Below the pieces are notes generated by a model. It was not told where the DNA came from. It worked only from the letters and a program-made list of their open reading frames with translations, and made no database searches. Positions 26,642 through 35,578 of a stretch of DNA of 64,000 nucleotides are shown here, piece by piece. The position numbers and the translations under genes are program-made. Location: assembly GCA_018266775.1 (NCBI GenBank), contig JAFDZS010000008.1, forward strand, positions 62,001 to 126,000, read 5' to 3'. The DNA is from Bacteroidota bacterium (GTDB taxonomy: Bacteria; Bacteroidota; Bacteroidia; Chitinophagales; Chitinophagaceae). The first letter of the stretch is position 1, and every line of letters starts with the position of its first letter.

Positions 26642-28291
26642 ATGAATGAACCGGTAAAAACAGTCAAGCATCCAAAGCAACTGTACATCCTATCCTTTAT
26701 TGAAATGTGGGAAAGATTTGGTTATTATTTAATGGTGGGTATCCTATTTCTTTATCTTACCAGTGGTACAGGCAAAGGCTTACCTAAAGCTATGGGTAGT
26801 GATGTGGTGGGTACATTTATTGCGCTTGTATATCTTACTCCTTTTATCGGTGGGCTTTTGGCCGATAGATACCTGGGTTATGTAAAATCTATTTTTATTG
26901 GCGGCACGCTAATGGCTATCGGATACCTGACCATAGCGCTGCCAGGACAATACACCGCATACATTGCAATGACCTGCATCATTGTCGGCAATGGTTTTTT
27001 CAAACCTAATATTTCTACTTTATTAGGAAACGTTTACAATACTGATGAATTAAGGCCATTAAAAGATAATGCCTATAATATTTTTTACATGGGTATCAAT
27101 GTAGGTGCCTTTTTCTGCAATTTTGCGGCTGCTTTTTTACGTAATTACTGGAACTGGCAAGCGGCATTCTCTGCCGCAGGCATCGGTTTAACAATCGGGC
27201 TGATTGTACTTGCTATTTTTGTAAAACATGTTAAACCTTACGACGTCAAGAAACCAATGCAGGAAGGCGATGCCCCTACTTCTAAAATTTTAGGGGGTGT
27301 TTTTTTACCAGCAATTGTATTTGCAGTTCTTGGCTATTTTATACCAGGCAACATATTCGGCAGTGATACCGCAGATGCATTTATGTTTGCGTGTATTCCG
27401 GTTATTGCCTTCTATATTAATTTATGGAGAAAAGAAAAAGGAGAGGATAAAAAACGAATCGGCGCATTATTATTCATTTTTACGGTATCAATTATTTTCT
27501 GGACGATATACAATCAAAATTCCACAGGTTTAACTATCTGGGCTGAATCCCATACAGACAGATCTGTTCCTAAGGTTACGGAAAAATCTTTTGCTAAAAT
27601 TTACATGTTGCAATCACTTAAAACCGCACCCGCCGAAACAGAAAAACTGGATCAATACATGAGAGTTGTAACTGATGATTCCGGCCATGCCGTAAAAACA
27701 ATGGCCGCTGATCCATATTTCGCCAATTTACCGAAGGATAAATGGCCCGCCGATGGTGTTGCTAAGGTGGGGAACACAGAACTCTTCCAATCTATTAATC
27801 CATTTTTTATAGTTGCCTTTACACCAATAATAATTGCTTTTTTTGCATGGATGGTAAGGCGGCGAAAGCCGGTAAGCACGGCCAGCAAATTTGCCTGGGC
27901 GTTAATTATAGCAGGGCTTAGCGCATTGGTAATGGTATTTGCGGTTATGTCTGTACCCAGTATTTATACTCATAAAGCCAGTCCCTTCTGGTTATTCTTA
28001 ACGTATGGTGTGTTTACTGTAAGTGAAGTTTGTTTAAGCCCGATCGGGTTATCTTTTGTTTCAAAGCTGGCACCTCCACGCCTAACCGCATTAATGATGG
28101 GCGGGTGGTTTTTATCCACTTCCATTGGTGGTAAGATCGCTGGGGTAATGGCAAGTTTCTGGGATAAAATGCCCGATAAAAGAATTTTCTTTGGAATCAT
28201 CACCATAGCTGCAATATTGGGCGGTATACTTATTTTCTTAAAAGTAAAATCACTCGACCAAATTGTAAAAGATAAAACAGGTTCTGTTTAA
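26642..28291 (+). CDS. POT-family proton-coupled peptide transporter
   Basis: The 549-residue protein has about fourteen membrane helices and the PTR2 signatures: FIEMWERFGYYLMVGIL at helix 1 (the ExxERFxYY proton-coupling motif), a GGLLADRYLGY loop after helix 2, and GNGFFKPNISTLLGN at helix 4. It imports di- and tripeptides across the inner membrane driven by protons. A soluble insert of about 75 residues near residues 315-385 is a feature of many Bacteroidota members. It precedes an OPT transporter gene, with a terminator between them. Confidence 0.94.
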   Translation: MNEPVKTVKHPKQLYILSFIEMWERFGYYLMVGILFLYLTSGTGKGLPKAMGSDVVGTFIALVYLTPFIGGLLADRYLGYVKSIFIGGTLMAIGYLTIALPGQYTAYIAMTCIIVGNGFFKPNISTLLGNVYNTDELRPLKDNAYNIFYMGINVGAFFCNFAAAFLRNYWNWQAAFSAAGIGLTIGLIVLAIFVKHVKPYDVKKPMQEGDAPTSKILGGVFLPAIVFAVLGYFIPGNIFGSDTADAFMFACIPVIAFYINLWRKEKGEDKKRIGALLFIFTVSIIFWTIYNQNSTGLTIWAESHTDRSVPKVTEKSFAKIYMLQSLKTAPAETEKLDQYMRVVTDDSGHAVKTMAADPYFANLPKDKWPADGVAKVGNTELFQSINPFFIVAFTPIIIAFFAWMVRRRKPVSTASKFAWALIIAGLSALVMVFAVMSVPSIYTHKASPFWLFLTYGVFTVSEVCLSPIGLSFVSKLAPPRLTALMMGGWFLSTSIGGKIAGVMASFWDKMPDKRIFFGIITIAAILGGILIFLKVKSLDQIVKDKTGSV

Positions 28292-28307
28292 CCCCACATA
28301 CATCATT

Positions 28308-28338
28308 AAAGGCGATACAATCCTGTATCGCCTTTTTT
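28308..28338 (+). terminator. Rho-independent terminator after the POT gene
   Basis: Perfect 12-bp stem AAAGGCGATACA / TGTATCGCCTTT with loop ATCC and a T-tract, 16 nt after the POT stop and 27 nt before the OPT gene. It implies the two transporters are separate transcripts. Confidence 0.92.
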
Positions 28339-28365
28339 ATTTATCTTACTTAAAACTAAACTGAT

Positions 28366-30423
28366 ATGTCTGAGAAAAAAACGTTTCAACCTTTTGTTGC
28401 CCCTGAAGTAGTGATGAAGGAACTTACGTTGAAGTCTATTTTAATGGGAAGTTTATTTGGCGTCATCTTTGGCGCCGCAACGGTATACCTGGCTTTAAAA
28501 GCAGGATTAACCGTTTCTGCATCTATCCCCATTGCAGTAATCGCCATTACACTGGGCCGCAAGTTTTTCAAAACCACCATTCTTGAAAATAATATCATAC
28601 AAACTGCCGGCAGTGCCGGTGAAAGTATTGCATCCGGTGTGGCTTTTACATTGCCCGGATTTTTGTTTCTTTCTTCACCAGACAGTGCCTCATATTTTAA
28701 TTACCTCACCATACTGATACTTGCCATTATTGGTGGCCTGCTCGGCACATTAATGATGATCCCTTTAAGAAAAGCACTTATTGTTAATGAACATGAAACA
28801 TTGCCTTATCCTGAAGGAACAGCCTGCGCTGATGTTCTGAAAGCAGGTGAAAAAGGAGGCGATATTGCCAAGACTGCCTTCCTGGGACTGGGTGTTGCTT
28901 TTTTATATGCTATTCTGCAAAAGATTTTGCACGTTATTGCAGAACTGCCTTTTTACCTTACGGAACAAAAAAATAAATTTTTCCCTTCTGCAAAAGTGAG
29001 CGGGGAAATTACACCTGAGTATATGGGTGTGGGTTATATCATAGGCCCGCGCATTTCTGGTGTGCTGGTGGCCGGTGGTGTATTAAGCTGGCTGGTGATG
29101 ATTCCATTGTTATCTTTTTTAGTTCCCGCTGATACCATCGCTAATCAATTGGTAAAACTGGGCTATTTAAAAAGTATTGCAGTGGCGGGCGGCAAAGGCA
29201 ATTGGGATCCCGTAACACATACATTTAAGGATTATTCCGCTGCCGTGTATTACGCATTTATCAGGCTGATTGGTGCTGGTGCTGTAACTGCGGGTGGCGT
29301 GATCACATTGATCAAAACTATTCCCACCATTGTAAAATCGGTAAAAGGCAGTTTGGGTTCTTTGAAAAATGCAGGCGAACAAAACAGCGCGGTACTAAGA
29401 ACAGAAAAAGACCTGAGCCTGAAAATTGTGGGCTTCGGCAGTTTGGGTTTAATAGCTTTGATTGCCGTATTGCCGCAGGTTCCCGGTGATAATATTATTC
29501 AGAAAATTTTAGTAGGTGTATTGGTGATCATCTTCGGTGCTTTGTTTGTTACCGTTTCTTCACGTATTGTAGGTTTAATCGGTTCTTCGAATAACCCTAT
29601 CAGTGGTATGACCATTGCTACCGTAATGGGTACCAGTTTGATTTTTCTTTCCGTTGGCTGGTCGGGCAAAGCGTATGAGCCATTGGTTTTGGTGGTGGGC
29701 GGTATGATTTGTATTGCCGCTGCCAATGCCGGCGCCACATCGCAGGACTTAAAAACCGGTTTTATTGTAGGCGCCACGCCCCGCAACCAGCAGATCGCTT
29801 TATTTGTTGGCGTCATTGTTTCTGCTTTGATTTCTGGTATAACAATAAAATATTTGGATCGGCCTTCAGCAGATATGGTGGCCCAGGGAATTCAACATGC
29901 TATTGGCGGATCTGATAAATTTCCAGGCCCTCAGGCAACATTGATGGCTACTTTAATTAGAGGGATACAATCTCAAAGCCTTGACTGGCAGTATGTATTT
30001 GTTGGCGTTTTCCTCGCAGTAGTAATGGAGCTCTGTGGCATTAAATCATTAAGTTTTGCAGTTGGTGCGTACCTGCCGTTATCCACTACTTTACCCATTG
30101 CTGTTGGCGGCGGTATTAAAGGTCTGGTAGACTGGAAGAAAAAGAAAGCGCATATTGTCAGCACGCCAGAAGAAGAGGAATTGGGTAAAGGCAGTTTATT
30201 CGCTACGGGATTAGTTGCGGGAGGTGCAGTGGCAGGTGTCATCATTGCATTTGTATCCGGCAGTGCAGGCGGTAATAAATTTTTAGAACGGGTAAGTTGG
30301 GAAAAAGGCATTTCCGGGGGATTAGGAACCGGCTTATATTATTTATTAGGTGTGGCTTTCTTTGCAGTGATGGGCTGGATTTTGTATAAGACCGCTCTAA
30401 AAAAATCTGATCCCATCAACTAA
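28366..30423 (+). CDS. OPT-family oligopeptide transporter
   Basis: The 685-residue protein has about sixteen membrane helices. Family marks include GAATVYLALKAGLTVSASIP near the start, NIIQTAGSAGESIASGVAF, PYPEGTACADVL, and LIGSSNNPISGM. These match the prokaryotic oligopeptide transporter OPT subgroup. It imports peptides or metal chelates by proton symport; the substrate cannot be told. It begins 27 nt after the terminator, so its promoter must overlap that region or it depends on read-through. The next small membrane gene starts one base after its stop. Confidence 0.93.
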   Translation: MSEKKTFQPFVAPEVVMKELTLKSILMGSLFGVIFGAATVYLALKAGLTVSASIPIAVIAITLGRKFFKTTILENNIIQTAGSAGESIASGVAFTLPGFLFLSSPDSASYFNYLTILILAIIGGLLGTLMMIPLRKALIVNEHETLPYPEGTACADVLKAGEKGGDIAKTAFLGLGVAFLYAILQKILHVIAELPFYLTEQKNKFFPSAKVSGEITPEYMGVGYIIGPRISGVLVAGGVLSWLVMIPLLSFLVPADTIANQLVKLGYLKSIAVAGGKGNWDPVTHTFKDYSAAVYYAFIRLIGAGAVTAGGVITLIKTIPTIVKSVKGSLGSLKNAGEQNSAVLRTEKDLSLKIVGFGSLGLIALIAVLPQVPGDNIIQKILVGVLVIIFGALFVTVSSRIVGLIGSSNNPISGMTIATVMGTSLIFLSVGWSGKAYEPLVLVVGGMICIAAANAGATSQDLKTGFIVGATPRNQQIALFVGVIVSALISGITIKYLDRPSADMVAQGIQHAIGGSDKFPGPQATLMATLIRGIQSQSLDWQYVFVGVFLAVVMELCGIKSLSFAVGAYLPLSTTLPIAVGGGIKGLVDWKKKKAHIVSTPEEEELGKGSLFATGLVAGGAVAGVIIAFVSGSAGGNKFLERVSWEKGISGGLGTGLYYLLGVAFFAVMGWILYKTALKKSDPIN

Positions 30424-30424
30424 T

Positions 30425-30691
30425 ATGTTCTTTCGTTTTCTTGCCATATTAATTCAGGCTGTTTACTGGTTGGGGCTATGTTTAGTTCCAACCAGTATTA
30501 CAGCGTTCATCGCATTTTGGCTGTACGCCAAAAATGGGCAACCGCTTTTGCCTGTGCTGATTTTGGTTGCAGGTGTTTGCACCGGTATTATTGCTGCTGA
30601 ATTTGTACGAAGGCGTTATGGCCTCATCAATTTCTGGAGTGGTATGCAGGCTTCTAAAGATGCTGATTCATTCCCCGGCGATGAAGACTAA
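30425..30691 (+). CDS. Small membrane protein coupled to the OPT transporter
   Basis: I do not recognise a named family. The 88-residue protein has two hydrophobic segments (about residues 5-30 and 37-60) and a short charged C-terminal tail (SKDADSFPGDED). Its ATG lies one base after the OPT stop (TAATATG), so it is translationally coupled and may be an accessory to that transporter. Its end overlaps the convergent DUF1501 gene by 4 bp. Confidence 0.65.
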   Translation: MFFRFLAILIQAVYWLGLCLVPTSITAFIAFWLYAKNGQPLLPVLILVAGVCTGIIAAEFVRRRYGLINFWSGMQASKDADSFPGDED

Positions 30692-31881
30692 ATAAAATCC
30701 AGGTAATCAAATTTTTTACCGAGTATTGCTGTGTCATCTGCGCCCAGCCATTGACGTAACATGGTAGCGTACACGTTTTTAAAATCTACCTGGTACTTTA
30801 AGTCGCCTTCATTCAGATCGGCAAGGTCAGGCATCGCATTCAACACCCCTTTTTTCTTTAATGCACCGCTGATGAAGAACATATTATTGGCTGTACCATG
30901 GTCAGTTCCTCCACTGGCGTTTTGCGCCACCCTGCGGCCAAACTCGCTAAAAGTGGTAATGAGTACATCATTAAAACGATTGTTCTTTTTCAAATCACTC
31001 ACAAAAGCTTTAACCGCATCATTCAGTTCAGTAAATAATCTTTTCTGTTGGTTTTCCTGGTTCACGTGTGTATCAAAACTGCCCAGGCTTACATAATATA
31101 CTTTGGTATTGATATCGGAGAAAATGAGCGATGCAATTGTTTTTAAATCTTTACCCAACTCTGTAGACGGATACGTTTCTGCTGAAGGATGCAAACGGCT
31201 TTGCTGATAAATATAATCAGCACTGCTGATGGTTTCGCTCATCGTTTTATACAAATAATCTACTGCTTCTTCTCCATTATGATGATCTGTGTTAATATCC
31301 TTAAAATATTTTCCGTTGCTGGTTTCAAATAAACGTTTGGGGTCTTTAAAAGCCAGTCCTTTACTTTCTTCCCCTTTCAATGCCAGGCTTAATACATCAT
31401 CCAGTTCCACTGCCTGCGTGGGTTTATCGCAGCCTTTGCATTGTGCATCCAGGTAACGGCCAATCCACCCGGTGGTGATGTATTCATTGCTGGCGCTGGC
31501 ACTTTGCCAGATGTCCATACTGCGGAAATGGCTGCGGTCTGGGTTCGGGTAACCCACACTGTTAAGTATGCCGAGGCTGCCATCATCGAACAAACTTTTA
31601 AAGGTTTCCAGTGCAGGATTCAAGCCCGCTTCATCAGTTACCAACAATGCTTTATCTCTCGCAATACCGAGTCCCGGCCTGCCTTTGTAATAAATATCAT
31701 TACGCACGGGTATTACCGTGTTCAGCCCATCATTACCGCCGCTTAACTGTAAAATTACAGTTACTTTATTACCGGGCGGAACCATTTGCGGTTGCTCAAA
31801 TGCCTTTAAAAATTTGGGCATCATAAAAGCTGCGGAAGCTAATGAACCCACCTGTAAAAATTCTTTGCGTTTGATCAGCAT
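30688..31881 (-). CDS. DUF1501 exported protein
   Basis: The 397-residue protein begins MLIKRKEFLQVGSLASAAF, a twin-arginine-like signal in KR form with a hydrophobic stretch after it. DUF1501 marks follow: ILQLSGGNDGLNTVIP, RSHFRSMDIWQSA, YVSLGSFDTHVNQ, TTFSEFGRRVAQNASGGTDHGT. The fold belongs to the alkaline-phosphatase-like superfamily and the conserved Asp/His residues suggest metal binding, but no activity is established. I chose ATG 31881 because the 26 codons before it derive from the AT-rich repeat. It is paired with the DUF1800 gene upstream on the same strand (107-nt gap), the usual partner in Bacteroidota and Planctomycetota. Confidence 0.92.
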   Translation of the reverse strand: MLIKRKEFLQVGSLASAAFMMPKFLKAFEQPQMVPPGNKVTVILQLSGGNDGLNTVIPVRNDIYYKGRPGLGIARDKALLVTDEAGLNPALETFKSLFDDGSLGILNSVGYPNPDRSHFRSMDIWQSASASNEYITTGWIGRYLDAQCKGCDKPTQAVELDDVLSLALKGEESKGLAFKDPKRLFETSNGKYFKDINTDHHNGEEAVDYLYKTMSETISSADYIYQQSRLHPSAETYPSTELGKDLKTIASLIFSDINTKVYYVSLGSFDTHVNQENQQKRLFTELNDAVKAFVSDLKKNNRFNDVLITTFSEFGRRVAQNASGGTDHGTANNMFFISGALKKKGVLNAMPDLADLNEGDLKYQVDFKNVYATMLRQWLGADDTAILGKKFDYLDFI

Positions 31882-31904
31882 AAATACATTTTTTTGATGC
31901 AGGA

Positions 31905-31985
31905 TAGATGATTTCTGATTTATGATGTATGATTTAAGATATAGAAGTTTGTAAATCACAAATCAGACATCTCAAAATCAGACAT
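31905..31985. repeat. Extragenic palindrome of GATTTATGAT-like units between the DUF1800 and DUF1501 genes
   Basis: The left arm (31905-31936) repeats GATTTCT/GATTTAT/GATGTAT units; the right arm (31953-31985) repeats the reverse complement as AAATCA and AAATCAGACAT. The two arms could form an imperfect stem about 30 bp long in the DUF1800-DUF1501 mRNA. Confidence 0.65.
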
Positions 31986-31988
31986 GTG

Positions 31989-33437
31989 CTAACATAATTG
32001 GTATTCCGGTGTACTCATCAGATTAATGATGGCACTTTTTGTATAGTTCTCCCTGTTTTCTTTATTCAGGTATTTTTCCAGCACTGTATCAGTAACCCGG
32101 CTTTTTGATTGCAGTACTGTATCTGAAATTTTTTGCAACAGTTTTTCCCTCGGCACTGCTTCAAATATTTTAGCAACCATTACCCAATCTATTTTCCCAG
32201 TGCCGCCACGGGTTACTTCTTTCATTTTTTTCGATGCCATTTCCATCATACCGCCCTGCAGGTCGTCATCTGTTTTGGGTACAATATCCAGGATGTCGTT
32301 GGCAGATAATATTTGCGGAAGCCTTAACCGGATCATCAAACTGCTGCTGTCGATCCAGTTTTTACCACCAGGCCATCCGGCAACATTGGGTGGAAAGAAT
32401 AAGATCTGCCCCAATACTTTTTGAAACAGTAATTGCGACTGGTCGTTTTCCAGTTCCATTGGCAATAAACGGCGTATGCCAGCAATCAACTCTACAGGCG
32501 ATTTGATTTTTACGCCAATATTTTTTTCCTCATAAAACCATGATGAGGTAAAAATATCTTCCAGTAAGTTTTTGATTTCGTATCCACTGTCGTAAAACCG
32601 TTTACTCAGCCATTGTACATGGGCTTCGTCAACCTGTTCATTTACTAAATAGCGGTAAATTTTTTGTGTGATGAATTTTGCAGTTTGCTGCTGAGCGAGT
32701 AAAATATCCAGCACATCATCGCCATTGAAGTTGCCCGTTTTACCTAAAACAGTTTTACTATCATCATCATGCTGCATAGTGCGAAATTCAAACTCACCTT
32801 TGAAGTTAAAACCCCAGCCGGTAAATGCCCTTGCTGCTTCTTTTACATCATGTTCGGTATAATTGCCGCGGCCCAGGGTAAACAGTTCCATCACTTCACG
32901 GGCAAAGTTTTCGTTGGGTTTCTTTTTGCGGTTTTGCTGGTTGTTTAAGAAAGATAACATAGATGGGCTCTTACTTACTTCATGCAGTAAATCTTTAAAA
33001 TTGCCCAGTGCATTTTCGCGGATGGTTTGCAGCAGTTCCTGCTGAAAATAACTGTTAATGACCCTTGTGGCAAAATGGCCATGCCAGAACAAACTCATTT
33101 TTTCACGCAACTGCGCTTCGTTATTGATCATTTCTTCCAGCCAGCGGATGTTGAGGTTTTTAATATCATCTCTCGATTGCTCGCGGATCATTTTTTTCTG
33201 GTCGTTGGTCAGTTCAGGTTTTTGCATCCTGCTTACGTCCTGCACACCTTTGAACAACCCATCCACCAGGTTCTGTGCCACATTGATTTTTTCTGGTTTT
33301 TTAGATGATGTTTTCAGCAATAAGGCCCAAAGGTCTTTTTGCGAAATCGTATCCATGTCGGCGGCATTTTCTGCCATTGGGCCAAAGCCGGCCCGCCACA
33401 ACAAATGCTGATTTTTTAATCGGTTGGAGACTGCCAT
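31989..33437 (-). CDS. DUF1800 family protein
   Basis: The 482-residue protein shows the DUF1800 pattern: NQHLLWRAGFGP at the start, MSLFWHGHFATRV, NENFAREVMELFTLGRGNYTEHDVKEAARAFTGW in the middle, and FFPPNVAGWPGGKNWIDSS near the C-terminus. It is helical and its function is unknown. No clear signal peptide is visible, which is unusual for a partner of an exported DUF1501 protein. The gene is probably co-transcribed with the DUF1501 gene (order DUF1800 then DUF1501). The cytochrome c lipoprotein gene upstream is separated by 242 bp with a terminator. Confidence 0.9.
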   Translation of the reverse strand: MAVSNRLKNQHLLWRAGFGPMAENAADMDTISQKDLWALLLKTSSKKPEKINVAQNLVDGLFKGVQDVSRMQKPELTNDQKKMIREQSRDDIKNLNIRWLEEMINNEAQLREKMSLFWHGHFATRVINSYFQQELLQTIRENALGNFKDLLHEVSKSPSMLSFLNNQQNRKKKPNENFAREVMELFTLGRGNYTEHDVKEAARAFTGWGFNFKGEFEFRTMQHDDDSKTVLGKTGNFNGDDVLDILLAQQQTAKFITQKIYRYLVNEQVDEAHVQWLSKRFYDSGYEIKNLLEDIFTSSWFYEEKNIGVKIKSPVELIAGIRRLLPMELENDQSQLLFQKVLGQILFFPPNVAGWPGGKNWIDSSSLMIRLRLPQILSANDILDIVPKTDDDLQGGMMEMASKKMKEVTRGGTGKIDWVMVAKIFEAVPREKLLQKISDTVLQSKSRVTDTVLEKYLNKENRENYTKSAIINLMSTPEYQLC

Positions 33438-33522
33438 AAAATGAAGAGGTTAAAATAGCTGAACCATTAACGGCGGTAAGACGGGGTAAAGTACCTAAGG
33501 TTTAATTAAAATTTGAAAACAC

Positions 33523-33604
33523 TTGAGAATTGAATATTGAGGATTGAGTATTGAACATTTTGCCAATAATTAATGATCAATATTCAATGCTCAATGTTCA
33601 ACAC
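33523..33604. repeat. Extragenic palindrome of ATTGAA/ATTGAG units
   Basis: The left arm (33523-33563) is made of ATTGAA, ATTGAG and similar units; the right arm (33573-33604) is the reverse complement (CAATATTCAATGCTCAATG). The stem would be about 25 bp long. It lies between the cytochrome c terminator and the DUF1800 gene. Confidence 0.7.
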
Positions 33605-33605
33605 C

Positions 33606-33628
33606 CAGGCCGCCAAAGCGTCCCGACC
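33606..33628 (+). repeat. REP left-arm fragment (CAGGCCGCC...GCGTCCCGACC)
   Basis: Near-identical to the left arm of the REP palindromes at 58563 and 59411, without a right arm. It is followed directly by the cytochrome c terminator. Confidence 0.65.
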
Positions 33629-33629
33629 C

Positions 33630-33660
33630 AAAAAAGCCCGGCGCTTTACAGGGCCGGGCT
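33630..33660 (-). terminator. Rho-independent terminator of the cytochrome c gene
   Basis: On the minus strand: stem AGCCCGGC / GCCGGGCT with a 10-nt loop followed by TTTTTT. It lies about 20 nt after the cytochrome c stop. A REP arm abuts it on the far side. Confidence 0.85.
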
Positions 33661-33679
33661 TACGCAGGATTTTGCTTCC

Positions 33680-34087
33680 TTATTTCTTCGAATTGGCTTT
33701 TACATAAGCCAGTACATTTTCTTTTTCAGTATCATCCAAATGTGCTTTAGTGGCCATTACCTGCATTATACTTACCCAGCGCTCTGCAGTATAATCGGTA
33801 GTTACTTTTAAGCCATGGCATTTACCACATTTGGCATTATAGGTAGACTGGCCCATCATTTCTGGTGATTTGGTAACATTAGCATCTGCCGGAGACCTTG
33901 TTCCTGCAGGAGTGGAAGGTGTGGTGGCATTTGCCGGTGGTGTTACTTCCGCTGCTTTTGCTGCGCCGTTGTTGATTGCTGCGCCGCTGTTACCTGCAGG
34001 TGCATTTGTTGCTGCAGTTGGAGCTGCTTTGTGCGTACAACTCCAAATGAATACTGTTAACCCGATTACGGTGAGTGCTCGTTTCAT
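33680..34087 (-). CDS. Lipoprotein c-type cytochrome
   Basis: The 135-residue protein has a lipobox (FIWSC, lipid Cys17), an Ala/Pro/Thr-rich linker (about residues 20-80), and one cytochrome c domain with heme motif CGKCH (Cys87, Cys90, His91). A Met in the SIMQVMATKAHL helix (about residues 107-117) is the likely second heme ligand. It should be tethered to the periplasmic face of a membrane and carry electrons. It is followed by a terminator, so it is a single-gene unit; the DUF1800/DUF1501 pair lies downstream on the same strand. Confidence 0.88.
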   Translation of the reverse strand: MKRALTVIGLTVFIWSCTHKAAPTAATNAPAGNSGAAINNGAAKAAEVTPPANATTPSTPAGTRSPADANVTKSPEMMGQSTYNAKCGKCHGLKVTTDYTAERWVSIMQVMATKAHLDDTEKENVLAYVKANSKK

Positions 34088-34169
34088 TCTGTCTGAATTT
34101 TGGTGTTTTAAGAGTGATAAATATAAGTTGTTTCATTTAAACACGGCGCCGGGCTATTTATCTATTTTG

Positions 34170-35441
34170 TTAACAGATTGTTGCCGCACCAAAATAAGAA
34201 CGTAAAACCTCTGGTAAAAGGATGCCTTCAGCAGTTTGATTATTTTCCAGCAATGCTGCCATGATACGCGGCAATGCCAAAGAAGAGCCGTTCAGGGTAT
34301 GCACTAATTGTGTTTTATTGTTTTCATCTTTAAACCTGATCTTCATCCGGTTCGCCTGGAAGGTTTCAAAATTGGAAACAGAACTTACTTCCAGCCATTT
34401 TTGTTGCGCTGCGCTGAATACTTCAAAATCGTACGTGAGTGCGCCGGTAAAACTCATATCGCCTCCGCACAATCTTAAAATGCGGTAAGGCAGTTGCAGG
34501 CTTTGCAACAGTTTTTCTACATGCAGTACCATTTCTTCATGTGCATCATAACTGGTGTTGGGATGCACCAGTTGAACCACTTCCACTTTATCAAATTGGT
34601 GTACCCGGTTCAGGCCACGTACATCGCTGCCAAAACTGCCCGCTTCCCTGCGGAAACAGGGAGTGAAAGCTGTCATCTTAATGGGCAATTCACTTTCTTT
34701 TACGATCTCATCACGGTAAATATTGGTAACCGGCACTTCTGCAGTGGGTATCAAATAAAAACCATCAGCAGTAACATGATACATTTGCCCTTCTTTATCG
34801 GGCAACTGCCCGGTGCCATAAGCGGTAGCTTCATTTACCATCAATGGCGGTAAATACTCAGTATACCCCGCAGCGGTATTATGATCTAAAAAATATTGTA
34901 TCAATGCCCGTTGCAGTTTGGCGCCCTTGCCTTTGAATAAAGGAAAGCCGCTGCCGGTGAGTTTCGCACCGGTTTCAAAATCCACGAGATCGTATTTTTT
35001 AATCAATTCCCAATGTGGTAATGCACCTTCGGGCAAAGTGGGTTTAATACCCGCTTCACGCACCACTTCATTCTCCTCCGGTGTTTTTCCTTTAGGTACA
35101 GAACTGTGCGGCAGGTTGGGCAGTTTTACCAATTCATCCTGTAATTGTTTTTCTGTGTCGGCCAGTTGCTGCGTAAGTTGTTGCAGGGATGATTTTTGTT
35201 GCGCCACTTCCTGTTTCTTCACTTCTGCCTGGGCTTTTTCTCCTTTGCCCATCAGCATTCCAATTTCTTTGCTGGCCGCATTCAGCGATGCCTGCATGGT
35301 TTCGCTTTCCACTTTCAGTTTGCGTACCTGTTCATCCAGTTCCACCACTTTATCTACAATAGATAAATCACTGAAATTTTTTACACTCAATCTTTCCTTT
35401 ACGAAATCTGCATTTTGCCTGATAAAATTTACCTGTAACAT
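34170..35441 (-). CDS. serS: Seryl-tRNA synthetase
   Basis: The 423-residue enzyme has the N-terminal coiled-coil tRNA-binding arm (about residues 30-105, rich in Glu, Lys and Gln) and the class II catalytic core: motif 2 CFRREAGSFGSDVRGLNRVHQF and motif 3 LNGSSLALPRIMAALLEN. I chose ATG 35441 (MLQVNFIRQNADFV), where the family starts; an upstream ATG at 35498 would extend through the promoter. It charges tRNA-Ser in the cytoplasm. A -7 box lies 18 nt upstream. Confidence 0.97.
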   Translation of the reverse strand: MLQVNFIRQNADFVKERLSVKNFSDLSIVDKVVELDEQVRKLKVESETMQASLNAASKEIGMLMGKGEKAQAEVKKQEVAQQKSSLQQLTQQLADTEKQLQDELVKLPNLPHSSVPKGKTPEENEVVREAGIKPTLPEGALPHWELIKKYDLVDFETGAKLTGSGFPLFKGKGAKLQRALIQYFLDHNTAAGYTEYLPPLMVNEATAYGTGQLPDKEGQMYHVTADGFYLIPTAEVPVTNIYRDEIVKESELPIKMTAFTPCFRREAGSFGSDVRGLNRVHQFDKVEVVQLVHPNTSYDAHEEMVLHVEKLLQSLQLPYRILRLCGGDMSFTGALTYDFEVFSAAQQKWLEVSSVSNFETFQANRMKIRFKDENNKTQLVHTLNGSSLALPRIMAALLENNQTAEGILLPEVLRSYFGAATIC

Positions 35442-35459
35442 CTGTTTAAAAAATTTCGG

Positions 35460-35467
35460 CAAAGGTA
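35460..35467 (-). promoter_or_regulatory. -7 box TACCTTTG of serS
   Basis: On the minus strand TACCTTTG matches TAnnTTTG and ends 18 nt before the serS ATG, giving a leader of about 13 nt. No TTG at the -33 distance was recognised. Confidence 0.5.
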
Positions 35468-35566
35468 TGGAACACCGCCCACACAGTTGATACTGCACCT
35501 GTAAATAATCAGCCGCAATTTATTTAAACAGCGCCGCCTGTATACTGCCATCTGTCATCTATCAGT

Positions 35567-35574
35567 TATATTTG
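35567..35574 (+). promoter_or_regulatory. -7 box TATATTTG, 4 nt before the ATG at 35579
   Basis: TATATTTG matches TAnnTTTG, followed by four bases (CAGC) and ATG. The mRNA probably starts at the start codon. It lies divergent from the serS promoter about 100 nt away. Confidence 0.5.
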
Positions 35575-35578
35575 CAGC

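Noticed and set aside
30688..31959. Longer DUF1501 start at 31959
   Set aside because: The additional 26 codons are AT-rich, come from the palindromic repeat, and lie before the KRKEFLQ export signal.
34918..35490. 190-codon open frame opposite serS
   Set aside because: Antisense to serS; Ser/Cys/Phe-rich with no domain.
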